A stretch of DNA of 64,000 nucleotides from Caballeronia ptereochthonis (GCF_001545075.1 NZ_FCOB02000021.1:1-64000), one strand, 5' to 3'. Positions 18,182 to 25,819 are shown, counted from the first letter of the stretch. The notes: a model not told the origin generated them from the sequence alone. Numbers and translations: made by a program.

Positions 18182-19123
18182 ATGAATCTGCATCAGTTCC
18201 GCTTCGTGCGCGAGGCCGTCCGGCAGAACTTCAACCTGACGGAAGCCGCCAAGGCGCTCTATACGTCGCAGCCGGGCGTCTCCAAGGCGATCATCGAGCT
18301 GGAGGACGAACTGGGCGTCGAAATCTTCACGCGCCACGGGAAACGCGTGAGATCGCTCACCGAGCCGGGAAGGATCATCCTCGCGTCGGTCGAGAAAATA
18401 TTGCAGGAAGTCGAGAGCCTGAAGCGAGTCGGTAAGGATTACGCGGCGCAGGATCAGGGAAATCTCGTGATCGCCGCCACGCACACGCAGGCGCGCTACT
18501 CGCTGCCGTCGGCCATCGCGGAATTCAAGAAGCGCTTTCCGAAGGTGCACCTTTCGATTCTGCAAGGCAGCCCGACGCAGGTCGCCGAGATGGTGATCCA
18601 CGATCAGGCGGATATCGCCATCGCGACCGAGGCCATCGCCAACTATAAGGAACTGGTGTCGCTGCCCTGCTTCCAGTGGCAGCACCTCGCGGTCATGCTG
18701 CCGGATCATCCGCTGCTCGAGCGCAAGATCCTCACGCTCGACGATCTCGCGCAATACCCGATCATCACGTACGAGGCGTCGTTCGCCGGGCGCACGAAGA
18801 TCAATCAGGCGTTCGGGCTGCGCAATCTGACCCCGGACATCGTGCTCGAAGCCATCGACGCGGACGTGATCAAGACCTACGTCGAGCTGGGACTCGGCGT
18901 CGGCATCATGGCGGACATCGCGTTCAATCCGGAGCGCGACCGCCATCTGCGCGCCATGCCCGTCGGCCATCTGTTCGGCACGAACGTCACGCGGCTCGCG
19001 CTGAAACAGGGCGCGTATCTGCGCAGCTATGTGTATACGCTCGTCGAGTTGCTGTCGCCGTCGCTGAATCGCAAGCTGATCGAGCAGGCGCTGTCGGGCG
19101 AGCACGAGAGCTACGAGCTTTGA
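18182..19123 (+). CDS. cysB: CysB-family LysR regulator
   Basis: A 313-residue LysR-type regulator. The winged HTH (FNLTEAAKALYTSQPGVSKAI) is at residues 17-37. The effector domain has the CysB/Cbl-type features ATHTQARYSLP and ITYEASFAGR. It is divergent from cysI, the standard place for the activator of sulfate assimilation. Whether it is CysB or the close paralogue Cbl cannot be settled from this window. Confidence 0.85.
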   Translation: MNLHQFRFVREAVRQNFNLTEAAKALYTSQPGVSKAIIELEDELGVEIFTRHGKRVRSLTEPGRIILASVEKILQEVESLKRVGKDYAAQDQGNLVIAATHTQARYSLPSAIAEFKKRFPKVHLSILQGSPTQVAEMVIHDQADIAIATEAIANYKELVSLPCFQWQHLAVMLPDHPLLERKILTLDDLAQYPIITYEASFAGRTKINQAFGLRNLTPDIVLEAIDADVIKTYVELGLGVGIMADIAFNPERDRHLRAMPVGHLFGTNVTRLALKQGAYLRSYVYTLVELLSPSLNRKLIEQALSGEHESYEL

Positions 19124-19190
19124 CTGCTATATAAAGCGGCTGCCGCGCGCCGCCAGAAAAATGATTGCCTTCCCCTTGGAGACCTTTCCA

Positions 19191-20351
19191 ATGACGTTGT
19201 CGAAGTTCGCGCGCCGGCTGATCGCCGGCGCTGCTCTCGCCGTATTGACCGCCGCCGCACACGCGCAACTGAAAGTAGGCATCGATCTGTCGAGCACCGG
19301 CCCCGCCGCCGCGATCGGCATCACCAGCAAGAACGCGATGCTGATGTGGCCGAAGACCATCGCCGGGCAGAACGCGGAGTACATCATCCTCGACGATGGC
19401 TCGGACCCGGGCGCGGCGGTGCGCAACATCCGCAAGCTCATCACCGAGGACCACGTCGACGTGATCGTCGGGCCGAACATCACGCCCGCGGCGCTCGCGG
19501 CGCTCGACCCGGTCGCCGAATACGAGACGCCGATGATCACGCTGATCGGCTCGGCATCCGTCGTGGAGCCGCAGGAAGGCAAGAAGGTGTGGGCGTTCAA
19601 GATGGCCCAGACCGACCGCGCGATGGCCGACGTGATGACGCGCTACATGGCGAATCACGGCGTGAAGACGGTCGGATTCATCGGTTTCGCCGACAGTTAC
19701 GGCGATAGCTGGCTCAACGAGTTCACCAAGTTCGCCGATCTTCGGCATATCAGGATCGTCGCGAGCGAGCGTTTCAATCGGACCGATGCGAGCGTCACCG
19801 GCCAGATCCTCAAGCTGATGGCCGCCAGGCCGGACGCGGTCCTGATCGCGGGCGCGGGCACGCCGACCGTGCTGCCGCAGCGCACGCTCGTCGAGCGCGG
19901 CTACAAGGGCGCGATCTACCAGACGCACGGCATCGCGACGCCGGAATTCATCAAGCTGGGCGGCAAGGATGTCGAAGGCACGCTGTTCCCGACGCAGCCG
20001 GTGGTCGTCGCGCGGACGCTGCCGGCCGATCATCCGTCGAAGAAGGCCGCGCTCGCGTTCGTGAACGCTTACGAGGAGAAGTACGGCAAGGGTTCGGTCA
20101 CGCAGTTCGCGGGCGATGCGGCGGGCGTGTACCCGCGCCTGCAGGACGCCGTGGCGCGCGCGCTGAAGGCCGGCAAGCCGGGGACGAAGGAATTTCGCGT
20201 AGCGCTGCGCTCGGAGCTCGAGCATGCGCACGAGCTCGTGGTGCCGAACGGCGTCGTGACTACGAGCGCGACGGATCACGTCGGGCTGGATCAGCGCGCG
20301 AGCGTGATGGGCGTAATCAGGAACGGCGCGTTCGTCTACCTCGCGCAGTAG
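19191..20351 (+). CDS. Branched-chain amino acid-type ABC transporter substrate-binding protein
   Basis: A 386-residue periplasmic binding protein of the LivJ/LivK type. The signal peptide MTLSKFARRLIAGAALAVLTAAAHA is followed by QLKVGIDLSSTGPAAAIG, the typical first strand. The start at 19191 has a TTGGAGA ribosome binding site; an earlier in-frame ATG at 19161 lacks one. No permease or ATPase genes are adjacent, so it is an orphan binding protein here. A strong terminator follows. Confidence 0.85.
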   Translation: MTLSKFARRLIAGAALAVLTAAAHAQLKVGIDLSSTGPAAAIGITSKNAMLMWPKTIAGQNAEYIILDDGSDPGAAVRNIRKLITEDHVDVIVGPNITPAALAALDPVAEYETPMITLIGSASVVEPQEGKKVWAFKMAQTDRAMADVMTRYMANHGVKTVGFIGFADSYGDSWLNEFTKFADLRHIRIVASERFNRTDASVTGQILKLMAARPDAVLIAGAGTPTVLPQRTLVERGYKGAIYQTHGIATPEFIKLGGKDVEGTLFPTQPVVVARTLPADHPSKKAALAFVNAYEEKYGKGSVTQFAGDAAGVYPRLQDAVARALKAGKPGTKEFRVALRSELEHAHELVVPNGVVTTSATDHVGLDQRASVMGVIRNGAFVYLAQ

Positions 20352-20360
20352 CGTCCGGGA

Positions 20361-20408
20361 GACCGAAAACGCCGCCGTTGCCGCTTGCCCGCGGCGGCGT
20401 TTTCGGTC
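20361..20408 (+). terminator. Strong intrinsic terminator after the binding-protein gene
   Basis: A 17-bp perfect stem, GACCGAAAACGCCGCCG and its exact reverse complement, separated by a 14-nt loop. It separates the chromosomal gene from the tRNA-Leu locus. Confidence 0.85.
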
Positions 20409-20464
20409 ATAATCGCCGACTCGATTGGCCCGTCGCCGCTTTTTTGCGCCGCGAGCCGACGCAG

Positions 20465-20503
20465 GCCCAGGTGGTGAAATTGGTAGACGCAGGGGACTCA
20501 AAA
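20465..20503 (+). pseudogene. Truncated tRNA-Leu(CAA), 5' half only
   Basis: The sequence begins GCCCAGG (acceptor 5' strand), followed by the D-arm and the anticodon arm GGGGA-CTCAAAA. The matching 3' half (TCCCC stem, T-arm, CCTGGGC) is absent. After the anticodon loop the sequence becomes unrelated (ATAGGTAC...). The break lies in the anticodon loop, a classic crossover point of tyrosine recombinases that target tRNA genes. I read this as the chromosomal target gene split by an element; its 3' half should lie at the other end of that element, outside the window. Confidence 0.75.
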
Positions 20504-20690
20504 ATAGGTACTTGTACCTATGGTTAGTTTGGGTTCATCGTCCGCAGAGCCATGCCCCACAAGGGTTTTCAGGAAGTTTCGGCTCCTGAGCGAAAAGTCA
20601 GCTTTTCGAGCTAGGAGCCAACTAGGAGTCGGTACGGCGCGTACTGGCTCCCAGTGGGTAGTAGTAGGTAGTGCTGTAATATCGCGTCAC
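20504..20690. other. Inverted-repeat-rich DNA between the broken and intact tRNA-Leu genes
   Basis: No gene. It opens with the perfect palindrome ATAGGTAC-TT-GTACCTAT. At 20579-20617 a nested hairpin combines GGCTCCT/AGGAGCC with CGAAAAG-TCAG-CTTTTCG. Repeats of the AGGAG(C/T)C and GTAGTAGGTAGT type follow. This pattern resembles the arm and core sites of a recombination site, but no integrase is adjacent, so the role is inference. Confidence 0.45.
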
Positions 20691-21025
20691 GCCCGAGTGG
20701 TGAAATTGGTAGACGCAGGGGACTCAGACCAAATTTGAGCCCTCTCGAAGAAATTCTTGAGGTGAAGCCCGTCAAACTCGGTGAAGGCCCTGGACGACTC
20801 AGTCCGAGCTAATGCCGAGCCAAGCCCTCGGATCGAAAGATCCAAGGGAAGGTGTAGAGAGCAGACGGCGGGCACCTAAGGCAAAGCGGTAACACGCAGC
20901 GCTATGGTGAAGGCGTGCTCCAGACCACGAACGCCCTGCCCTGTGCAGGTCGGCGGCGAAAGCCGAAGTGGGAAGAAAATCCCCCGCCGCAAGGCGTGCC
21001 GGTTCGATTCCGGCCTCGGGCACCA
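20691..21025 (+). tRNA. tRNA-Leu(CAA) interrupted by a group I intron
   Basis: Exons 20691-20725 and 20976-21025 form an 85-nt class II tRNA. The acceptor stem GCCCGAG pairs perfectly with CTCGGGC, followed by discriminator A and an encoded CCA. The anticodon stem is GGGGA/TCCCC with loop C-T-C|A-A-A-A, anticodon CAA, split after C34. A long variable arm and the T-arm GCCGGTTCGATTCCGGC are present. The acceptor stem differs from the broken copy 226 bp upstream, so this is a separate, probably imported gene and not a simple duplicate. A terminator follows at once. Confidence 0.9.
20726..20975 (+). ncRNA. Group IC3 self-splicing intron in tRNA-Leu(CAA)
   Basis: A 250-nt intron between C34 and A35 of the tRNA, the same site used by the cyanobacterial tRNA-Leu intron. 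An internal guide sequence near 20735-20744 (TTTGAGCCCT) pairs with the 5' exon GGGGACTCA except for one A-C mismatch. Conserved core segments resemble those of the Anabaena tRNA-Leu and Azoarcus tRNA-Ile introns as I remember them: GAAATTCTTGA (20750-20760), GCCGAGCCAAGC (20814-20825), GGAAGGTGTAGAGA (20847-20860), ACCTAAGGC near 20874-20882, and CGAAAGCCG near the end. The last base is G, as required. The 5' exon ends in C, giving C-G in place of the usual U-G at the splice site. No homing endonuclease is encoded. Confidence 0.88.
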
Positions 21026-21029
21026 ATTC

Positions 21030-21063
21030 AAAAGCCGCCCCTGCTCATGCAGGGGCGGCTTTT
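21030..21063 (+). terminator. Intrinsic terminator of the intron-containing tRNA-Leu
   Basis: AAAAGCCGCCCCTG-CTCATG-CAGGGGCGGCTTTT, a 14-bp perfect stem followed by a T-tract, starting 5 bp after the tRNA CCA. Confidence 0.85.
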
Positions 21064-21067
21064 TCAT
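21060..21067. other. Candidate Tn4371-family ICE end (TTTTTCAT)
   Basis: TTTTTCAT is the target and flanking repeat reported for Tn4371-type ICEs. It is located at the T-tract of the tRNA terminator, just where chromosomal-type sequence ends and, after a gene-free stretch, ICE cargo begins. The backbone genes present (trb, traG, relaxase, traF, parA, repA) are those of the Tn4371 family. The second copy of the repeat and the integrase should be beyond the right edge of the window. Confidence 0.5.
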
Positions 21068-21397
21068 TCATAGCAGGCCGATGCAGCTCCACGCATATGA
21101 CTTCTGTTCTCATCACGGAAGAAAACCCAGCTTTAGCTTCTCTACGGAGATCTTGGGCCACTGCCAAGTATTCGGACGTGGATGGCATCGGCTCTATGGG
21201 GGCGCTCCATGAGGCTGGAGATGCCTTGGTTGCAGCTGCTCGACTGGACGATCACGGCCTCGTCCTGCCGAAACCAGGCGCCACATAGGCGCGCAGGGAT
21301 AGTAAGTTGGGGAGCGCGGAAGCGGTCATGCGACGTCTCTCCATCAACTATTCTGATCCTACTTGACGGTCAAGGGCGCTGACCGTCCACATCTCTA
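21068..21397. other. Gene-free stretch at the ICE end
   Basis: No credible coding region, RNA gene or repeat was seen in these 330 bp. It separates the candidate ICE end from the last gene of the ada operon. Confidence 0.5.
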
Positions 21398-22156
21398 TCA
21401 CTTGGCATCATGGAAGATGATGCCCAACGTATGCCGCTGCCCCCAATACAGCCGGCTGACCCCGTGGCGCAGATTCGCGCGGTAGAAGCCACGCGCGGAC
21501 CGCACGGGGCGATGGTTGACGGCGAGGATGACGGCGTCACCTTGGCGTAGTGGCACCACATCCGCTCGGCCAGGCTTCTTCGGATTGCTCTCTGTCAGCA
21601 GCAGTTCGCCACCCGTGAAATCCCGGCCCGGTGCGTTGAGCAGGAATATGGCCTGGAACGGGAAGACGTGTTCGCCGTACAGGTCCTGATGGAGGCAGCA
21701 ATAGTCGTTAGCCTGGTAGCGCAACAGCAGCGGCGTCGGCCGTTGCTGGCCGGCCCGATGGCAAATCTCCCGAAATTCGGCATGGGTCGAGGGAAAGCGC
21801 TGGTCGATGCGCATCGCGCTGTGCCAACGGTTGGCGATGGGTGCCAGATAGGGATAGAGCGACTGCCGCAGCCGACCGACCACATCCGGCAGCGGGTAGC
21901 TGAAATACTTGTATTCGCCTCGACCGAAGGCGTAGCGCTCCATCACGATGCGACTGCGAAAACGTGCGTCCTGGAAGAAATAGCCGGAGACTTCGTCGCA
22001 CTGCTCGGGCGTCAGCAACGAGGAAAGTACGGTGTAACCGTCGAGCCCCAAGGCGGTTTCCGCTGCGGCCCAATCCACCGCCGCTATAGCGTCCTCCAGT
22101 GCATCGTGCGCAGCAATGATGTCTGCGCAGACAGACATGGACTGAAACAAGCTCAT
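21398..22156 (-). CDS. 2OG-Fe(II) oxygenase, paralogue 1 of 3
   Basis: A 252-residue protein. The iron-binding HxD is in CLHQDLYGEHVFPFQ (about residues 156-158), the distal His is in NLRHGVSR, and an Arg for 2-oxoglutarate follows (WGQRHTLG). It shares an FGRGEYKYFSYPLP block and the HVFP(F/L)Q and FTGGE(L/F) segments with the two paralogues at 22482 and 26524. The start overlaps the stop of the zinc-binding gene (ATGA), so it is the last gene of the ada operon. Substrate unknown; context points to reversal of alkylation damage or modification of an alkylated metabolite or protein. Confidence 0.8.
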   Translation of the reverse strand: MSLFQSMSVCADIIAAHDALEDAIAAVDWAAAETALGLDGYTVLSSLLTPEQCDEVSGYFFQDARFRSRIVMERYAFGRGEYKYFSYPLPDVVGRLRQSLYPYLAPIANRWHSAMRIDQRFPSTHAEFREICHRAGQQRPTPLLLRYQANDYCCLHQDLYGEHVFPFQAIFLLNAPGRDFTGGELLLTESNPKKPGRADVVPLRQGDAVILAVNHRPVRSARGFYRANLRHGVSRLYWGQRHTLGIIFHDAK

Positions 22157-22461
22157 GAACGAAGCTCCTTTTTGGCAAAGTTAGGAGTTTTGATGGGCTG
22201 TTTTTTCTTCCACACTGCGTACTCATTAGGCAGACAGACGGCGCACGGCCGATAGCCGGCAGCGATGGCCGTGGTCTCGTCCAGAAAGAAGACGCGATGC
22301 TTCACGTAACCGCCACGTGCAATCGCCTGCAACGCAGCGCGGCAATCAAGACAGCCGTAGAGCTTGCCGCCGCGGTGCCCGCCAAATATGCCGGGGACTG
22401 GGCTGGCATATGGCTTGCCATCCTTCCCGATCAAAGTGAATGTTTTGTCCAGAGTAGGCAT
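22153..22461 (-). CDS. Stand-alone Ada-type zinc-binding domain protein
   Basis: A 102-residue protein with two Cys pairs, GCLDCRA (about residues 41-44) and GYRPCAVC (about 77-80), around a KHRVFFLDETTAIAAGYRP core. This matches the metal-binding methyl-acceptor domain of Ada, with no AraC or methyltransferase domain attached. I chose the Met at 22461, which has an AGGGAG ribosome binding site, over the ATG at 22482. It sits between two 2OG-Fe oxygenase genes with ATGA-type coupling. The neighbouring Ada has lost three of these four cysteines, so this small protein may supply the missing sensor function (inference). Confidence 0.72.
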   Translation of the reverse strand: MPTLDKTFTLIGKDGKPYASPVPGIFGGHRGGKLYGCLDCRAALQAIARGGYVKHRVFFLDETTAIAAGYRPCAVCLPNEYAVWKKKQPIKTPNFAKKELRS

Positions 22462-22481
22462 TGTTCTTGTACTCCCTCGCA

Positions 22482-23207
22482 TTACCGGGCATCGTGAAAC
22501 GTCAGTTCCATGCCGATGCGTTGGCCACGACGAACACGGCTGATGGCGTGCTTCAGGTTGACCCGGTAATGGCCCTTCGTCCCCTTGAATGGGCGTTCCG
22601 ATGTCGTGATGATGGCCGCATCGCCGAGCTTGAGCGGTAGCACCATAGGACGTGACTGCATGCGCGGACGCTGCTCCGTCATCACGAATTCACCGCCCAT
22701 AAAGTCCGTGCCCGGCTCTGACAGCAATGCGATCACCTGCAAGGGGAACACCTGCTCATCGTCGTTGCGCTGGTGAAGCGCCACATGATCCTCGACGCCA
22801 AGGCGGCTCAAGTGTGATTGCGGCTGCACCTGACCAGCTTGTTTGTTGCGCCGGAGGAAGTCTTCCAACTCCGTTGGATAGCGACTACCGATACCCAGGA
22901 TTTCACTCCAGCGGTTGGCGATGACAGCCAAATGGCGATAGAACGTCGTGCGCCAATCTTCCAGCGGCGCCGGCAAGTCGGCACCGAAATAGAACAGTTC
23001 GCCGCGCCCCAAATCGCTTGATGCCAACGGCACGCGCTGCGCGGCGCTCATGGTTTGGGTCTGGCGCGCCAGACTGCGCGCCGCATCCTCGCCCAAAAGG
23101 CCGGGCAGAACGACATAGCCTTCCTGGTCGAGTTGAGCGGCAATGCCTGCCCAATCCAGGCGGGCAATGCTCGTGTCAGGTGAGGTCACTAGAAGTCTCT
23201 CCATCAA
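22482..23207 (-). CDS. 2OG-Fe(II) oxygenase-like protein, paralogue 2 of 3, altered HxD motif
   Basis: A 241-residue protein that aligns with the oxygenases at 21398 and 26524 over the whole length (YPTELEDFLRRNKQAGQ; QVFPLQVIALLSEPG; DFMGGEFVMTEQ; LKLGDAAII; LKHAISRVRRGQR). At the iron site it reads LHQRNDDEQVFP where the others have LHQDLYGEHVFP, so the Asp of HxD is replaced by Arg while the distal His is kept. It may be inactive, regulatory or use another acidic residue. Its start overlaps the end of ada (ATGA). Confidence 0.75.
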   Translation of the reverse strand: MMERLLVTSPDTSIARLDWAGIAAQLDQEGYVVLPGLLGEDAARSLARQTQTMSAAQRVPLASSDLGRGELFYFGADLPAPLEDWRTTFYRHLAVIANRWSEILGIGSRYPTELEDFLRRNKQAGQVQPQSHLSRLGVEDHVALHQRNDDEQVFPLQVIALLSEPGTDFMGGEFVMTEQRPRMQSRPMVLPLKLGDAAIITTSERPFKGTKGHYRVNLKHAISRVRRGQRIGMELTFHDAR

Positions 23208-24267
23208 ATCTTGGCTTCGCGTCGCAGCAGTTCACGCTTGCGATCCACGCCCCAGCGGTAGCCCGAGATATCGCCATCGCGCCGCACGACGCGATGGCAG
23301 GGAATGGCCACGGCCAGGTGGTTCGCTCCACAGGCCTGCGCTACGGCGCGCACAGCCTTGGGCGACCCGATGCGTTCAGCGATTTCCGCGTAGCTCACGG
23401 TCGTGCCCGGCGGAATCTCGCGCAGCACCCGCCAAACTCGTTCCTGAAAGGCCGTGCCCTGAACGTCCAACGGCAGATGCAAGCCAATCGACGGTGCTTC
23501 GACGAAGCCCACAACCTGGGCGACCAACTGTTCGAACCATCGTCGCCGCCGATGAGCTGGGCCTTGGGAAACTGGTCCTGCAGATCGCGCACCAGCAAGT
23601 CAGGGTCGTCGCCCAACAGAATGGCGCAGATACCACGCTGGCTCTGGGCCACCAGAATGGCGCCAAGCGTGCACTGCCCCACTGCAAAGCGGATGACCGC
23701 CCCAGCTCCGCCCGCCCGGTAGTCCCGAGCGCGCATGCCCAGCAATTGGTCGGAGGCTTCGTAGAACCGGCTGTTGGAGTTGAAGCCGGCTCCGTAAATC
23801 GCATGGGTGACTGAGGCGTTGGGGGCGCTCAGTTCCTCGCGCAACTTACGGGCGCGGTAGGCCGAGCTGTAGGCCTTGGGCGTCAGTCCGGTTTCGGCCT
23901 TGAACAGGCGATGGAAGTGGAACGGACTCATGCCGATTTCGGCAGCCAGGTCGTCGAGCTGGGGCGGCGTTTCCGACTCTTCGATCAGGCGGCAGGCGCG
24001 CGCCACGAGCGCGGCGCGCTCCACCGCCGCGCTCGTCTGATCACCGCGCGCACGGCGGCTAGGTCGGTAGCCCGCCGCTACGGCGGCTTCGGCCGAGTCG
24101 AAGAACTCCACATTCTGGCGCTTGGGTAGCCGCGCCGTGGAGCTTGGCTGGCAATACACACCCGTGGTGCGCACGGCGTAGACGAAATGGCCGTCGGCTG
24201 CGGCATCCCGAGCCTGCACCGCCACCCAGCGGGCATCCTCGGTTTCGTAGACAGTAGTCGTATTCAT
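23204..24267 (-). pseudogene. ada: ada, frameshifted between regulatory and methyltransferase parts
   Basis: The N-terminal frame (start at 24267, MNTTTVYETEDARWVAVQARD) has an Ada sensor domain and an AraC HTH (LDDLAAEIGMSPFHFHRLFK), and reaches the beginning of the methyltransferase part (IRFAVGQCTLGAILVAQS). Near 23537 the frame is lost. FEQLVAQVVGF, the methyltransferase core and the active site AIPCHRVVRRDG continue in another frame to 23204. Restoring it needs one added base (or two removed). In the sensor, the acceptor Cys is kept (TTGVYCQPSS) but the other three zinc cysteines are Ser, Ser and Ala. Either a decaying gene, two separate polypeptides, or a sequencing error at the shift. 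Confidence 0.75.
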
Positions 24268-24301
24268 GGTGACAGTCCTGGGAATCATCAATCACAGGGT
24301 C

Positions 24302-24351
24302 AGAATAGGCAGGACTTCATTCGCAAGCACTCCGATTCTTGCGGTCGATGT
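24302..24351 (-). promoter_or_regulatory. Ada-box promoter A, upstream of ada
   Basis: Reading the minus strand: ACA-N6-GCAAGAATCGGAGT (core at 24329-24342), then exactly 21 nt, then TATTCT as -10 (24302-24307). Same layout as eight other promoters in this ICE. Confidence 0.75.
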
Positions 24352-25002
24352 TCAACGACTGGGCAGACGCCACAGATACCAGGCGGCCACCGTTCGCCAC
24401 GGGCTCCAGACTTCCCCAATCTCGCGCATCTGGCGCGGTGTAGGCGCCTTCTCCAGCCCCTTCAGACGCCGGTATCCCTCGCGCACGCCGAAGTCATCCA
24501 CCGGCAGGATGTCGGAACGTTCCAGCGAGTAGATCAGGAACATCTCGACGGTCCAGCGCCCCACGCCACGCAGGGAGATCAGGCGCTCGATCAGCGCGGC
24601 GTCGGATAGACGTCGTGCTTCGTCGAGATTGGGCACGATGTCGTCCACGGCGGCCTGGGCGATGCCGCGTATCGTGGCCAGCTTGGTGGCCGAGAAGCCG
24701 CACGCGCGCTGCAATTCGGGATCGGTGGCCAGCAACTGCTCGGGCGATGGGAAGGACGTGCCCGGATAGAGCGCCAGCAATCGCCCAAGAATTGCATCCC
24801 CGGCCTTGGCGTGCAGTTGCTGGTAGGCAATCGCGCGCACCAAGGCCTCGTAGGGCTCGCGGGCGGGTTTGGGCTCATGCCGACATGGGCCGACGGTGGC
24901 GATATGGCTGGCCCAGTCCGCATCCTGACCGGACAGAAACTGAGCAGCTTGACGGTAGGCGCGTGGCGACAGGTCGGCTGCAATGGTATCGGTCAAGATC
25001 AA
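24352..25002 (-). CDS. alkA: DNA-3-methyladenine glycosylase II (AlkA type)
   Basis: A 216-residue HhH-GPD glycosylase that removes N3-methyladenine and related bases. The helix-hairpin-helix motif is LISLRGVGRWTVEMF and the catalytic Asp is in ILPVDDFGVREG. The N-terminal TBP-like domain of E. coli AlkA is missing, as in many short forms. The open frame extends upstream over the methyltransferase gene; I chose the TTG at 25002, which overlaps the stop of that gene (TTGA), with a CCGGGG stretch before it. Last gene of a three-gene Ada-box operon. Confidence 0.85.
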   Translation of the reverse strand: MILTDTIAADLSPRAYRQAAQFLSGQDADWASHIATVGPCRHEPKPAREPYEALVRAIAYQQLHAKAGDAILGRLLALYPGTSFPSPEQLLATDPELQRACGFSATKLATIRGIAQAAVDDIVPNLDEARRLSDAALIERLISLRGVGRWTVEMFLIYSLERSDILPVDDFGVREGYRRLKGLEKAPTPRQMREIGEVWSPWRTVAAWYLWRLPSR

Positions 25003-25550
25003 ATCCCCGGCAGCATGGCTGTCTGTGGTTCGACGTGCTGCGGCGCGATTGCTTTTTCGTGCTCCAGCAGCCAACGCTTGCGGTGCAGGCCCCATGCGTA
25101 GCCCTTGAGATCGCCATTGCTGGCGATGACTCGATGGCACGGCACGATGATGGCGATCGGATTGGCGCCATTGGCCGCACCGATGTCGATAGCCGCGCGC
25201 GGATCGTCGAAGCCGAGTTCCTTGGCGAGCTTGCCGTAGGTCGTGGTTGTGCCCGCCGGAATATGGCGCAGCGCGGCCCAGACTCGGCGCTGTAGCTCCG
25301 AACCAGCAGTCTCTGTGCGCAGAATGTCCAATGCCCCCAGCTCACCCGAGAAGTAGCGGGCGATGGCCTGGGCGATCTCGGAAGGGGCCGGGACTTCAGC
25401 CAGCTCAACGCTGCCATAGTGTTCGCGCAAGCCGCGATTCAGGCGCGCCTTATGGTCTGCAAAATCGAGCGCACGCACGATTTGCTGCGAATCGGTGACG
25501 AGCAGCATATCGCCCAACGGCGACGCCAGATTGCTCATAAACATTTGCAT
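24999..25550 (-). CDS. ogt: O6-alkylguanine-DNA methyltransferase
   Basis: A 183-residue methyltransferase with the active-site motif IIVPCHRVIASNG and the helix-turn-helix segment TTTTYGKLAKELG. The start at 25550 (MQMFMSNLASPLGDML) has a consensus AAGGAG six bases upstream. It transfers the O6-methyl group of guanine to its own cysteine, once per molecule. It lies between a 63-residue unknown and alkA in one operon controlled by Ada box B. Confidence 0.9.
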   Translation of the reverse strand: MQMFMSNLASPLGDMLLVTDSQQIVRALDFADHKARLNRGLREHYGSVELAEVPAPSEIAQAIARYFSGELGALDILRTETAGSELQRRVWAALRHIPAGTTTTYGKLAKELGFDDPRAAIDIGAANGANPIAIIVPCHRVIASNGDLKGYAWGLHRKRWLLEHEKAIAPQHVEPQTAMLPGI

Positions 25551-25603
25551 GATGTACTCCTTGTCGAGTGAATCGGACGCCCCGCCTGAGGTTGCCCATC
25601 CTT

Positions 25604-25795
25604 TCACTTCAGCCGCGTAACGCCCCATTCGCCAAACAGGTAGGCCTCGCCACTCTCCATATGCAGCTCACTAGCGCCGGCGTCGTTGACCCTCCATTGC
25701 GCCGCACCGATATCCACCAGTGACTGGCAATAAGCCTCAACCTGGTGGCGTGCTTCGGACTGGTCGTTCGTCAGTTCTATGGATATCGTGTTCAT
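25604..25795 (-). CDS. Small unknown protein, first gene of the ogt-alkA operon
   Basis: A 63-residue protein, MNTISIELTNDQSEARHQV at the start and acidic overall. Its end LFGEWGVTRLK lies 53 bp before the ogt start. It is the gene closest to Ada-box promoter B (-10 at 25820-25825). No family recognised. The position as first gene of the transcript and good codon use support it as real. Confidence 0.6.
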   Translation of the reverse strand: MNTISIELTNDQSEARHQVEAYCQSLVDIGAAQWRVNDAGASELHMESGEAYLFGEWGVTRLK

Positions 25796-25819
25796 GGGGA
25801 AACCCTGGCAACTGCGATT

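Noticed and set aside
20465..20503. First tRNA-Leu copy as a functional gene, possibly with its own intron
   Set aside because: No 3' exon able to pair with GCCCAGG is present before the next tRNA begins, and no group I core lies in the 187 bp between them.
20904..21288. Open frames crossing the intron and the tRNA 3' exon
   Set aside because: They run through the conserved intron core, the tRNA and the terminator, so they are not genes; no homing endonuclease motif is present.
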